DNA of 8,613 nt from Prolixibacteraceae bacterium (GTDB lineage: Bacteria; Bacteroidota; Bacteroidia; Bacteroidales; Prolixibacteraceae). The stretch covers positions 1-8,613 of the forward strand of contig DPRM01000142.1 in the NCBI GenBank assembly GCA_003537645.1, in the 5' to 3' direction. The notes under the pieces are model-generated. The model was not told where the DNA came from, did no database searches, and worked only from the letters and a program-made list of their open reading frames with translations. Shown here one piece after another: positions 1 to 6,390 of this stretch (position 1 is its first letter; every line of letters begins with the position of its first letter). The position numbers were made by a program, and so were the translations under genes.

Positions 1-263
1 TCCAAACGCGGTGGCAAAAGTAGAACATTTTTTTAATCTGCAAAAGATATGACCAAAAATAAGACATATTTTTTTTGAAAAAAAACTTATCAGAACGGTT
101 GCTTTTTTCGTTCTTATTTTGGAATTTAGTATCTCATAAAAATGAACCTTTTGAAAGTATTGATTTTATTAAGGTTTTCATTTTTTTTACTGTAATTTTT
201 TTGTTAACCTTGATGAATAATTTAATATATCACGTTTTAATTTAACTCTAAACAAATTTTCTT
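1..263. other. AT-rich intergenic region upstream of the HU gene
   Basis: No credible coding region is seen here. The stretch is dominated by runs of A and T, including a T8-G-A8 self-complementary block at 69-85, and an inverted repeat AGAACG / CGTTCT at 92-97 and 109-114. The leftward promoter lies at its left end. An HU promoter must lie in the right half. The nearest match to a -7 box is TAACCTTG at 205-212, one mismatch from TAnnTTTG, but I see no good -33 partner, so the HU start site is not fixed. The last 15 bases before the HU start codon are AT-rich with no Shine-Dalgarno sequence, as is usual in this phylum. Confidence 0.6.
15..44 (-). promoter_or_regulatory. Leftward Bacteroidota-type promoter for a gene beyond the left edge
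   Basis: Read on the minus strand, positions 44-41 give TTTG (a -33 element). After an 18-nt spacer, positions 22-15 give TACTTTTG followed by C, an exact match to the TAnnTTTG -7 element of the Bacteroidota primary sigma factor. Transcription would start near position 8-10 and run left out of the window. The spacing and both boxes fit the consensus, making this the best promoter match in the window. The gene it serves is not visible; it would be divergent from the HU gene. Confidence 0.65.
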
Positions 264-533
264 ATGAACAAAGCACAATTAATTGATGCAATTGCTGAAA
301 AAGCTGGCTTAACAAAAGCTGACTCAAAAAAAGCATTGGATGCTTTTGTAGATTCTACTACTGACGCATTGAAAAACGGCGACCGCGTTGCCCTTATTGG
401 ATTTGGTTCTTTTTCTGTTGCTTCACGTAGCGCAAGAACTGGCAGAAATCCACAAACTGGTAAAGTAATTGAAATTGCTGAAAAGAAAGTTGTTAAATTT
501 AAGCCAGGTGCTGAATTAGCTGATACCATCTAG
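264..533 (+). CDS. HU-family DNA-binding (nucleoid) protein
   Basis: This gene encodes an 89-residue histone-like protein, the normal length for an HU subunit. HU works as a dimer that bends and compacts DNA non-specifically in the nucleoid. The N-terminal helices start with MNKAQLIDAIAEKAGL, the standard HU opening. The turn GFGSF at residues 46-50 leads into the beta-saddle. The DNA-embracing arm carries ARTGRNPQTG (58-66), with the intercalating proline at residue 63. The C-terminus FKPGAELAD (79-87) is the family's closing motif. The ATG start is the natural one because it yields the exact family N-terminus. The gene is a single transcription unit closed by its own terminator. Hup-type HU is favoured over IHF because of the canonical length and arm sequence, but the subtype cannot be settled from sequence reading alone. 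Confidence 0.96.
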   Translation: MNKAQLIDAIAEKAGLTKADSKKALDAFVDSTTDALKNGDRVALIGFGSFSVASRSARTGRNPQTGKVIEIAEKKVVKFKPGAELADTI

Positions 534-555
534 ATTTTTTCCTGAAAAAATTTAC

Positions 556-592
556 AAAGGGGATGCATAAAGTTTATGCGTCCCTTTTTTTT
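556..592 (+). terminator. Intrinsic terminator of the HU gene
   Basis: The arms GGGATGCATAAA (560-571) and TTTATGCGTCCC (573-584) pair throughout with one T-G wobble, apart from the bases needed to turn the loop. A run of eight T follows (585-592). Three A before the G-rich base (556-558) can extend the stem into the T-run. It lies 23 bases after the HU stop codon, the expected place for the end of a highly expressed single-gene transcript. Confidence 0.9.
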
Positions 593-599
593 ATCTTTG
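592..599 (+). promoter_or_regulatory. Promoter -7 box (TATCTTTG) for the trmH-dpp operon
   Basis: TATCTTTG followed by C matches the Bacteroidota -7 consensus TAnnTTTG exactly. It ends 19 bases before the trmH ATG, predicting a transcript start near 604-606 and a leader of about 14 nt. I see no clear TTTG -33 element at the right spacing; that stretch is occupied by the right arm of the HU terminator (TTTA at 573-576 is the nearest). The first T of the box is the last base of the terminator's T-run. Confidence 0.6.
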
Positions 600-618
600 C
601 CTTCCCTAAAATCAGGAA

Positions 619-1293
619 ATGGAAACCAAATTGATTCAGTTTCTTTCAGAATTTGTGACTGCTGAAAGATATGCTCTCTTTAATAAAATACTCTCATTCA
701 GAACCAATTATCTGACTGTTGTACTCGAAGATATTTATCAGACACAAAATGCAAGTGCGGTTGTGCGTTCAGCCGATTGTTTCGGAATTCAAAATGTTCA
801 TGTTATTGAAAATAAACACATATTTCAGGTCAATCCCGATGTGGTCAGGGGAGCTTCAAACTGGGTGACGGTTAACCGCTACAACCGTACCGAAATGAAT
901 ACTCCTGAAGCTTTGCAGAAGTTGCGGCGCGAAGGTTACCGGATTGTGGTTGCCAGCCCGCATGAATGTGATGTTAATCTGGAAGATTTTGACCTGGAAA
1001 AGGGCAAAGCGGCCATTGTTTTCGGTTGCGAACGCCCGGGACTTACCGAGTGGGCAAGTAAGGAAGCCGACGAATTTATGAAAATACCAATGGTTGGTTT
1101 TACTGAGAGCCTGAATGTTTCTGTTTCGGCTGCTGTTGTAATGCACCATTTAACCGATAAACTTCGAAACCACTCTGCCATCGAATGGCAACTTTCGGAA
1201 GCCGACAGACAAAAAGAGATGCTTGCATGGTTGCGAATGTCAATCAAACGAGTTGATTTGCTGGAGAAAAAATTTGCTGAACTTCAAAAATAA
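619..1293 (+). CDS. trmH: TrmH-like SPOUT RNA 2'-O-methyltransferase, probably tRNA (guanosine-18-2'-O)-methyltransferase
   Basis: The 224-residue product matches the size of bacterial TrmH. These enzymes transfer a methyl group from S-adenosylmethionine to a ribose 2'-OH; TrmH itself makes Gm18 in the tRNA D-loop. All three SpoU motifs are visible. Motif 1 is NASAVVRSADCFG (44-56), with N44 and the catalytic-type arginine R50. Motif 2 is VFGCERPGLT (134-143), containing E138. Motif 3 is IPMVGFTESLNVSVSAAV (156-173), which forms the deep trefoil knot and the SAM pocket in this family. The flanking basic helices (N-terminal 1-30 and C-terminal 187-224) are short, as in TrmH, and there is no L30e-like substrate domain as in RlmB. 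The short-flanked form favours tRNA over rRNA as substrate, but another 2'-O target is possible. It shares an operon with the downstream peptidase. Confidence 0.85.
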   Translation: METKLIQFLSEFVTAERYALFNKILSFRTNYLTVVLEDIYQTQNASAVVRSADCFGIQNVHVIENKHIFQVNPDVVRGASNWVTVNRYNRTEMNTPEALQKLRREGYRIVVASPHECDVNLEDFDLEKGKAAIVFGCERPGLTEWASKEADEFMKIPMVGFTESLNVSVSAAVVMHHLTDKLRNHSAIEWQLSEADRQKEMLAWLRMSIKRVDLLEKKFAELQK

Positions 1294-1300
1294 TTTTGCC

Positions 1301-3259
1301 ATGAATGTTTTTGCCGAAAAATTTGCCGATCTGAAAATATTGAGATACGATGTGCCGGGATTCGAATCTCTCGATCTCAACAAAAAACTATACATATATT
1401 ACCTTTCGCAGGCTGCCCTTTGTGGCCGCGATATTTTGTGGGATCAAAACAACCGCTACAATTTAAGTATTCGTGCTCTTCTCGAAACAATCTGGCAAAC
1501 TTTCTGTGGCGATCGTGAAACTGAATCTTTTAAATCATTCGAAGTTTACCTGAAACGGGTTTGGTTCTCCAATGGGATTCACCATCACTATTCGACCGAA
1601 AAAATACCAGCAGGATTTTCTGAAACCTACTTTGCCGAATTGCTTGCTCAATCCAATTGGTCTGCATTTAACCTGCCTTCAGGAAAGAGTTTTGATGTTT
1701 TTATTGCTGAAATAAAAGAAGTGATTTTTAACCCGGAGAGAGAAGTAAAACGGGTAAATCTCGATTCAGAAAAAGATTTGCTCCAATCATCATACAACAA
1801 TTATTATCAGTATGTTACACAAACCGAAGCTGAGGTTTTTTATGCTGAACTTAAAGCAAAAGCAGGATCGAATCCGGTTTCGTTTGGCCTGAATTCGACG
1901 CTTGTAAAAGAAAATGGACAATTGACAGAGAAGGTATGGAAACTGGATGGAAAATACGGAAAAGCCATCGGACAAATCATTTTCTGGTTGAACAAAGCCA
2001 TTGATTATGCGGAGAATGAACTTCAGAAAAAATATATTGGCTCTTTAGTGCAATATTACGAAACAGGCGATTTGTCATTGTTCGATCAGTACAGCATCGA
2101 TTGGGTGATGGAACTGGAAGGGGAGATCGATTTTGTGAACGGGTTTATTGAAGTTTATGGCGACCCGATGGGAATTAAAGGAAGCTGGGAATCGATTGTG
2201 AATTTTAAAGACAAGGAAGCCACCAAACGCGCCACTATTTTAAGCGAAAATGCACAGTGGTTCGAAGATCATTCGCCCGTTGACCCCGAATTTAAGAAGG
2301 CAGAAGTAAAAGGAGTGAGCGCCAAAGTAATTAATGTGGCGATACTTGGGGGCGACTGTTATCCTGCCACACCTATCGGTATCAACTTGCCGAATGCTGA
2401 ATGGATTCGCGAGCAATACGGATCCAAATCGGTAACCATCGAGAATATTACCCAGTCCTATTTTCTCGATTCGATGAACAACGGAATGCTCGAAGAATTT
2501 GCATCGTCGTCCGAAGAAATTGAAAGAGCCAAAAAGTACGGCTACCTGGCCGGAAACCTGCACACCGATTTGCACGAATGTCTGGGGCATGGTTCAGGAA
2601 AAGTGAAGGAAGGGGTGAATACCGAAAACCTGAAAAACTATTATTCGACCATTGAAGAAACGCGTGCCGATCTTTTTGCTCTGTATTATATTATTGATGA
2701 GCAGATGATTAATTTAGGTCTGATTCCGTCGGTTGAAGCAGCAAAAGCAGAGTACGATGCTTATTTGCGCAACGGATTGATAACACAATTGACCCGTATT
2801 GAATCCGGAAAAGATATTGAAGAGTCGCACATGCGCAACCGGCAGCTGATTGCCCGTTGGGCTTATGAAGCCGGGAAAGCTGATAATGTGGTAGAATTTG
2901 TCTGTTCGGGAGGAAAAACTTTTGTCAGGATTAACGATTATCAAGCCCTGCGCGGTTTATTTGGTCAGCTACTAAAAGAAATTCAGCGAATAAAATCGGA
3001 AGGCGATCTGGAAGCAGCGCGAAATCTGGTCGAGAATTTCGGAGTTAAAGTTGACAGGCAATTACATGAAGAGGTGCTGGCTCGTTTCAAAAGACTTGAT
3101 TTAGCTCCTTATTCCGGATTTTTAAATCCGGTTTACGAACTCAAAACCTTACCTGGCGGAATGCCCAGCGATGTGTTGATTAGGTACAACGAAGATTACA
3201 CCTCGCAAATGCTGAGGTACAGTAATGATTATGGGTTTCTGCCGATGGTGAACGATTAA
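1301..3259 (+). CDS. Dipeptidyl peptidase III (peptidase family M49), zinc-dependent
   Basis: The product (652 residues from this start) is a metallopeptidase that removes dipeptides from the N-terminus of oligopeptides. The zinc site is complete: HECLGH at residues 425-430 (ligands H425 and H430, catalytic E426) and EETRAD at 452-457 (third ligand E453). GINLPN at 360-365, followed by a charged helix and YGSKSV, corresponds to the family's substrate-binding GINIPN region. The cysteine in HECLGH, where animal enzymes have leucine, is known from the Bacteroides thetaiotaomicron enzyme. No signal peptide or lipobox is seen, so a cytoplasmic location is likely, with a role in peptide recycling. 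The frame stays open upstream to a TTG at 1223 inside trmH, but family-like sequence begins at the ATG at 1301. That ATG lies 7 bp after the trmH stop, pointing to co-transcription. The gene ends interlocked with the stop of the opposite-strand gene. Confidence 0.93.
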   Translation: MNVFAEKFADLKILRYDVPGFESLDLNKKLYIYYLSQAALCGRDILWDQNNRYNLSIRALLETIWQTFCGDRETESFKSFEVYLKRVWFSNGIHHHYSTEKIPAGFSETYFAELLAQSNWSAFNLPSGKSFDVFIAEIKEVIFNPEREVKRVNLDSEKDLLQSSYNNYYQYVTQTEAEVFYAELKAKAGSNPVSFGLNSTLVKENGQLTEKVWKLDGKYGKAIGQIIFWLNKAIDYAENELQKKYIGSLVQYYETGDLSLFDQYSIDWVMELEGEIDFVNGFIEVYGDPMGIKGSWESIVNFKDKEATKRATILSENAQWFEDHSPVDPEFKKAEVKGVSAKVINVAILGGDCYPATPIGINLPNAEWIREQYGSKSVTIENITQSYFLDSMNNGMLEEFASSSEEIERAKKYGYLAGNLHTDLHECLGHGSGKVKEGVNTENLKNYYSTIEETRADLFALYYIIDEQMINLGLIPSVEAAKAEYDAYLRNGLITQLTRIESGKDIEESHMRNRQLIARWAYEAGKADNVVEFVCSGGKTFVRINDYQALRGLFGQLLKEIQRIKSEGDLEAARNLVENFGVKVDRQLHEEVLARFKRLDLAPYSGFLNPVYELKTLPGGMPSDVLIRYNEDYTSQMLRYSNDYGFLPMVND

Positions 3260-4716
3260 AACCAATCTTTTACGATCTCCGAATACTGGTTTTCATTCTT
3301 GTGCCTGAAAATGTTTTCTTTCGGGAAGTAAGTGTAATCGGTAGCATATCTTTCGAAATTGCCTACAATGTCACGAAGAGCACGGATGAAAAGTTCGACT
3401 TCCTGATTGGTAGTTGTGGGGTGCAGCGACCAGCGTACCCAGCCCGGTTTTAGCGACAGGTCGCCCTGGTTGATGCGACTCGTAATTTCGTCTGATAATT
3501 CGTGGCTTACTTCAAGCAAAATATGACCATAAGTACCGGCGCAGGCGCAACCTCCCCGAACCTGAATGCCATGTAAATCGTTCATCAGTTTTACGAGCAG
3601 GTTGTAATGAATTTTGACCACGTAAAATGAAATTACTCCCAGCCGGTCGCGATGCCGATCGTCCATAATTTTAACTTCCGGAATTTGGTCAAGTCCATCG
3701 AAAGCCAGTTTTAGTAATTCATTTTCGCGCTGATGGATATTTTCGACGCCCATTTTTTCTTTCAGCCGGATGCAAAGTGCAGTGCGGATAGTCTGCAAAA
3801 AGCCGGGAGTACCGCCGTCTTCGCGCACTTCAATATCGTCAACATATTTGTATTCGCCCCACGGATTGGTCCAGTCAACTGTTCCGCCGCCCGGCTGATC
3901 GGGCACCGAATTGTGGTACATCGACTGGTCGAAAACCAGCACTCCCGAAGATCCGGGTCCGCCCAGAAATTTGTGTGGCGAAAACATGATGGCATCCAGT
4001 TTCTGCATGGGGTCGGCCGGATGCATATTCATTTCGTCGTAAGGCGCCGAAGCGGCAAAGTCGATAAAGACCACGCCGCCGGATTCGTGCATAATTTGCG
4101 CCAGCTCGTAGTAAGGAGTGCGGATTCCGGTTACGTTGGAGCAGGCTGTAAACGAACCTATTTTAAATGGCCGGTCTTTGTATTCCTGAAGTTTTTTCCG
4201 GAGGTTTTCAGGCGAAACCTGCAAGTTTTCGTCCGGATCAACAATCACCACATCGGCATTGGTTTCGTACCAGCTGGTATGGTTCGAATGATGTTCCATG
4301 TGCGTGATGAAAACCACCGGACGTTCGCGCTTTACAAGGCATCCGGTGTGATTTACCTGCCCGCAGTATTTCAGGCCAAGCATTCGCTGAAATTTGTTGA
4401 TTACAGCCGTCATTCCAGAACCTGCGGTGATGATAATGTCGTTTGGTCCGGCATTCACGTGTGCTTTAATTATTTGTTGTGCCCGGTGATATGCGTGTGT
4501 CATCAAAGCGCCGGTTTCGCTGGTTTCCGAATGAGTGTTCCCGACAAAAGGACCGAAAATCTCTGTAATTTTTTTTTCGATGGGATGGTAAAGTCGCCCG
4601 CTGGCAATCCAGTCGGCATATATGATTTTTTTATTACCGTAGGGAGAACTGAAATGCTGGTCGATTCCTACAATATTATTTCTGAACTGGTCAAAATGCG
4701 CTTCAAGCTTTGTCAT
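3256..4716 (-). CDS. Class-V aminotransferase-fold PLP enzyme, cysteine desulfurase (SufS/CsdA)-like
   Basis: The 486-residue product is a fold-type I PLP enzyme related to SufS/CsdA. Visible from the ATG at 4716: a glycine-rich cofactor loop TAGSGMTAV (residues 97-105); MEHHSNHTSW (140-149), equivalent to the SufS EHHxN histidine that stacks on PLP; FIDFAA with D219 for the pyridine nitrogen; SPHKFLGGPGSSG (246-258) with Schiff-base lysine K249; and, near the C-terminus, VRGGCACAGTYGH (386-398), where SufS carries its catalytic cysteine loop. Here cysteines C390 and C392 occupy that loop. The protein is about 80 residues longer than SufS, with an extended C-terminal tail (about 455-486). No suf, isc or moco partner is adjacent, so the substrate is unknown; cysteine desulfuration is plausible but unproven. 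An upstream in-frame TTG at 4734 would leave almost no leader after the predicted promoter, so the ATG is preferred. Confidence 0.85.
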   Translation of the reverse strand: MTKLEAHFDQFRNNIVGIDQHFSSPYGNKKIIYADWIASGRLYHPIEKKITEIFGPFVGNTHSETSETGALMTHAYHRAQQIIKAHVNAGPNDIIITAGSGMTAVINKFQRMLGLKYCGQVNHTGCLVKRERPVVFITHMEHHSNHTSWYETNADVVIVDPDENLQVSPENLRKKLQEYKDRPFKIGSFTACSNVTGIRTPYYELAQIMHESGGVVFIDFAASAPYDEMNMHPADPMQKLDAIMFSPHKFLGGPGSSGVLVFDQSMYHNSVPDQPGGGTVDWTNPWGEYKYVDDIEVREDGGTPGFLQTIRTALCIRLKEKMGVENIHQRENELLKLAFDGLDQIPEVKIMDDRHRDRLGVISFYVVKIHYNLLVKLMNDLHGIQVRGGCACAGTYGHILLEVSHELSDEITSRINQGDLSLKPGWVRWSLHPTTTNQEVELFIRALRDIVGNFERYATDYTYFPKENIFRHKNENQYSEIVKDWF

Positions 4717-4745
4717 GTAGTTTAGTTTGATCAAAAAAACAGTCG

Positions 4746-4753
4746 CAAAATTA
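4746..4753 (-). promoter_or_regulatory. -7 box (TAATTTTG) for the class-V aminotransferase gene
   Basis: On the minus strand this reads TAATTTTG followed by C, an exact TAnnTTTG match. It predicts a start near 4739-4741, giving the ATG at 4716 a leader of about 24 nt and leaving only about 6 nt for the alternative TTG at 4734. The -33 element is weak; TCTG at 4779-4776 (22-nt spacer) is the closest. Confidence 0.55.
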
Positions 4754-4789
4754 GACTCTTTCCTTTAGTTAATAGCAGAATAAAATCAG

Positions 4790-4831
4790 TTTTTTCGCAT
4801 CATTAATTTGCGTGCTGCGAACTTTTTCGCA
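4790..4831. repeat. Cluster of TGCG/CGCA half-sites in the divergent promoter region
   Basis: TTTTTCGCA occurs twice as a direct repeat (4791-4799 and 4823-4831), with 32 bp between copies, close to three helical turns. Between them, TGCG occurs at 4809-4812 and TGCGAA at 4816-4821. TGCGAA-CTTT-TTCGCA (4816-4831) is a perfect 6-bp hairpin with a four-base loop, and the outer TTCGCA (4794-4799) can pair with the same TGCGAA. The cluster lies between the two divergent promoters, so an operator is a reasonable reading. No T-run follows, which argues against a terminator. Confidence 0.5.
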
Positions 4832-4837
4832 ACAGTT

Positions 4838-4847
4838 TAGTATTTTG
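4838..4847 (+). promoter_or_regulatory. Possible promoter -7 element of the membrane-protein gene
   Basis: TAGTATTTTG followed by CC resembles TAnnTTTG but has an extra base or two between TA and TTTG. It ends 20 bases before the ATG at 4868, the same placement as the cleaner trmH -7 box. No -33 element is evident. It is called on position plus partial match only. Confidence 0.35.
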
Positions 4848-4867
4848 CCAAACTTATTCAACAAACC

Positions 4868-6325
4868 ATGAGCAAACCGAAGCTTTTGATTTTTATTCTG
4901 GCAGTTTTCTTTCTTGGAGATTTAACTTATTCGTTTTTGCAATACTATTATACACCGCTCGATGGCGATATTTCTGCCGGAGTTGTTCCTTCGTCATTTG
5001 TTCAGGATTTGCTCAGCGATCCTTTTGGATTTCATACACTTAGCTCCGGCGAAAAACACGTGAATCCCAACCGGTTTTTTGCTCATTTTTTCTTTAAGGA
5101 ATACATGCGGAAAGTTCCGATCTTTCTGCAAAAGCTGACTGACCCAATTACTTCGGTGTATTTGTCGTGTGCCTTGCTGAAAATTATGATCCATTTTCTT
5201 GTAATTTTTATCCTTTCGTCCTTGATTTCAGGAACCAAAAATATGCTGGATAAAAAATTTCTGATTAGCGCTGCCCTCATTATACCGTTGATTCAGGCAA
5301 ATGGCTATTGGGAGCACATGGGAATAAGCGATCATTCAATTACTTACACCTTTTTTTATGCGCTTCCTGTGGGTTTGCTGATGTTTTACCTGATGACTTT
5401 GTATCAGGTTGTTTATCTTGATGAAGTTCCGAAACCCGGTATGCTGAAATCTTTGCTCATATTGTTTTTTGCAATCGTACTGCCATTGAGTGGCCCGCTG
5501 ATTCCCGCATTGGTTTTGATTATTTCGGCATTGACCGGTTTTTACTACTTGCAAAATCCCGGTCGCAAAGGAAATTTACTTTCGTTCAGTAATTTGATTT
5601 CAACACTTCAGAAAATCCCTTTTCCGGTCTTTCTTTTGCTTGTTCCGGCTTTCCTGGTTAGTCTGTATTCATTGTTCCTTGGCCGGTTCGACCTCAATTA
5701 TGGCAGCGAGACAATTCCAATTGCCGACCGGTATCTTAAGTTGCCACTTGGAATTTATTATCAGATAAGCCAATCGCTGGGCGTACCTTTGTTGCTCATT
5801 ATTATCGGGATAAATTATTTTCTGATTAAAAAGCATTTCAATAACACCGAAGGACTGAAAATAAATGGTTCTTTAAAGTGGATCGGGATTTTTTCAGTTA
5901 TTTATTTGCTGCTTCTGCCTTTGGGTGGTTACCGGCCATACCGGCCAAACATTTTGCGATACGATACTTTTGTGCCCATCACAATCGCGTTGTTGTATTT
6001 CTATGGAAAGTCTTCATTCTTTTTACTTCAGAATCTGAAATTGAGATTTCGTACCAATTATCTGATTGGTCTTTTTGTGCTTTTCGCAATTTTCATAAAT
6101 TCTGACCATCTCGAAACCGAAGAATATCACTGCGAACGAAAAGCCCTTGATTTCCTTGTTAATTCTCCTGATGAGATTACGATATTGCCTTCAGGTTGCA
6201 ATATAATGTCGTGGGCCGATCCTTTCGCCGATCCCAAACGCTCGGAACTGAACGCGGAAATGTTGCAGTTCTGGGGAATAACGAAGGAGAAAAAACTATA
6301 CTATCAGGATTTAGGTCAGAAATAA
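4868..6325 (+). CDS. Polytopic inner-membrane protein of unknown function
   Basis: I do not recognise this 485-residue protein. Roughly ten hydrophobic segments are visible: about 5-25, 97-121, 129-148, 155-182, 193-227, 251-271, 297-321, 335-353, 366-388 and 396-412. A C-terminal hydrophilic tail of about 70 residues follows. Between the first and second segments lies a loop of about 70 residues that begins YYYTPLDGDISAG, with an acidic DGD triad (D32, D34) just after the first membrane helix. A basic, tyrosine-rich stretch GGYRPYRPNILRYD (353-366) precedes the ninth segment. A first long loop with a D-x-D-like motif recalls GT-C glycosyltransferases, but that is only a topological resemblance. 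The ATG start follows an AT-rich leader without Shine-Dalgarno. It appears to be a single-gene unit, divergent from the PLP enzyme and not obviously linked to it. Confidence that it is a real gene is high; function is unknown. Confidence 0.88.
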   Translation: MSKPKLLIFILAVFFLGDLTYSFLQYYYTPLDGDISAGVVPSSFVQDLLSDPFGFHTLSSGEKHVNPNRFFAHFFFKEYMRKVPIFLQKLTDPITSVYLSCALLKIMIHFLVIFILSSLISGTKNMLDKKFLISAALIIPLIQANGYWEHMGISDHSITYTFFYALPVGLLMFYLMTLYQVVYLDEVPKPGMLKSLLILFFAIVLPLSGPLIPALVLIISALTGFYYLQNPGRKGNLLSFSNLISTLQKIPFPVFLLLVPAFLVSLYSLFLGRFDLNYGSETIPIADRYLKLPLGIYYQISQSLGVPLLLIIIGINYFLIKKHFNNTEGLKINGSLKWIGIFSVIYLLLLPLGGYRPYRPNILRYDTFVPITIALLYFYGKSSFFLLQNLKLRFRTNYLIGLFVLFAIFINSDHLETEEYHCERKALDFLVNSPDEITILPSGCNIMSWADPFADPKRSELNAEMLQFWGITKEKKLYYQDLGQK

Positions 6326-6356
6326 CCATCGCTTTAGCGTACTGCAATTTTCACTT

Positions 6357-6390
6357 TCCGTCAGTTAAAAACGGAGTAAAATCATTTTTT
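6357..6390 (+). terminator. Weak terminator candidate after the membrane-protein gene
   Basis: TCCGT (6357-6361) pairs with ACGGA (6371-6375) around a 9-base loop, 31 bases after the stop codon. The nearest T-run (six T at 6385-6390) is about 10 bases away rather than adjacent, so this is a poor intrinsic terminator. No better candidate lies before htpG. Confidence 0.25.

Noticed and set aside
42..75. AAAAGATATG / CATATTTTTT imperfect hairpin as a terminator
   Set aside because: The stem is nearly all A-T with a wobble and overlaps the leftward promoter; its pairing is expected by chance in such AT-rich DNA.
1291..1298. TAATTTTG, a perfect -7 match, at the trmH stop codon
   Set aside because: A start 5-7 bases later would fall inside the peptidase coding region after its ATG, so it could not serve that gene; probably chance from the TAA stop.
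1223..1300. N-terminal extension of the peptidase from a TTG inside trmH
   Set aside because: The extension overlaps trmH in another frame, has no family-like sequence, and an ATG with proper spacing exists at 1301.
3733..4725. 330-codon open frame on the plus strand opposite the PLP enzyme
   Set aside because: It is fully antisense to a gene with complete catalytic motifs, its composition is cysteine/histidine-rich and shows no recognisable domain; a shadow of biased codon use.
4717..4734. TTG start for the class-V aminotransferase, adding six residues
   Set aside because: It would sit almost at the predicted transcript start, and the ATG at 4716 has a normal leader.
6329..6342. CGCT-TT-AGCG mini palindrome after the membrane-protein stop
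   Set aside because: A 4-bp stem with a two-base loop cannot fold stably and no T-run follows.
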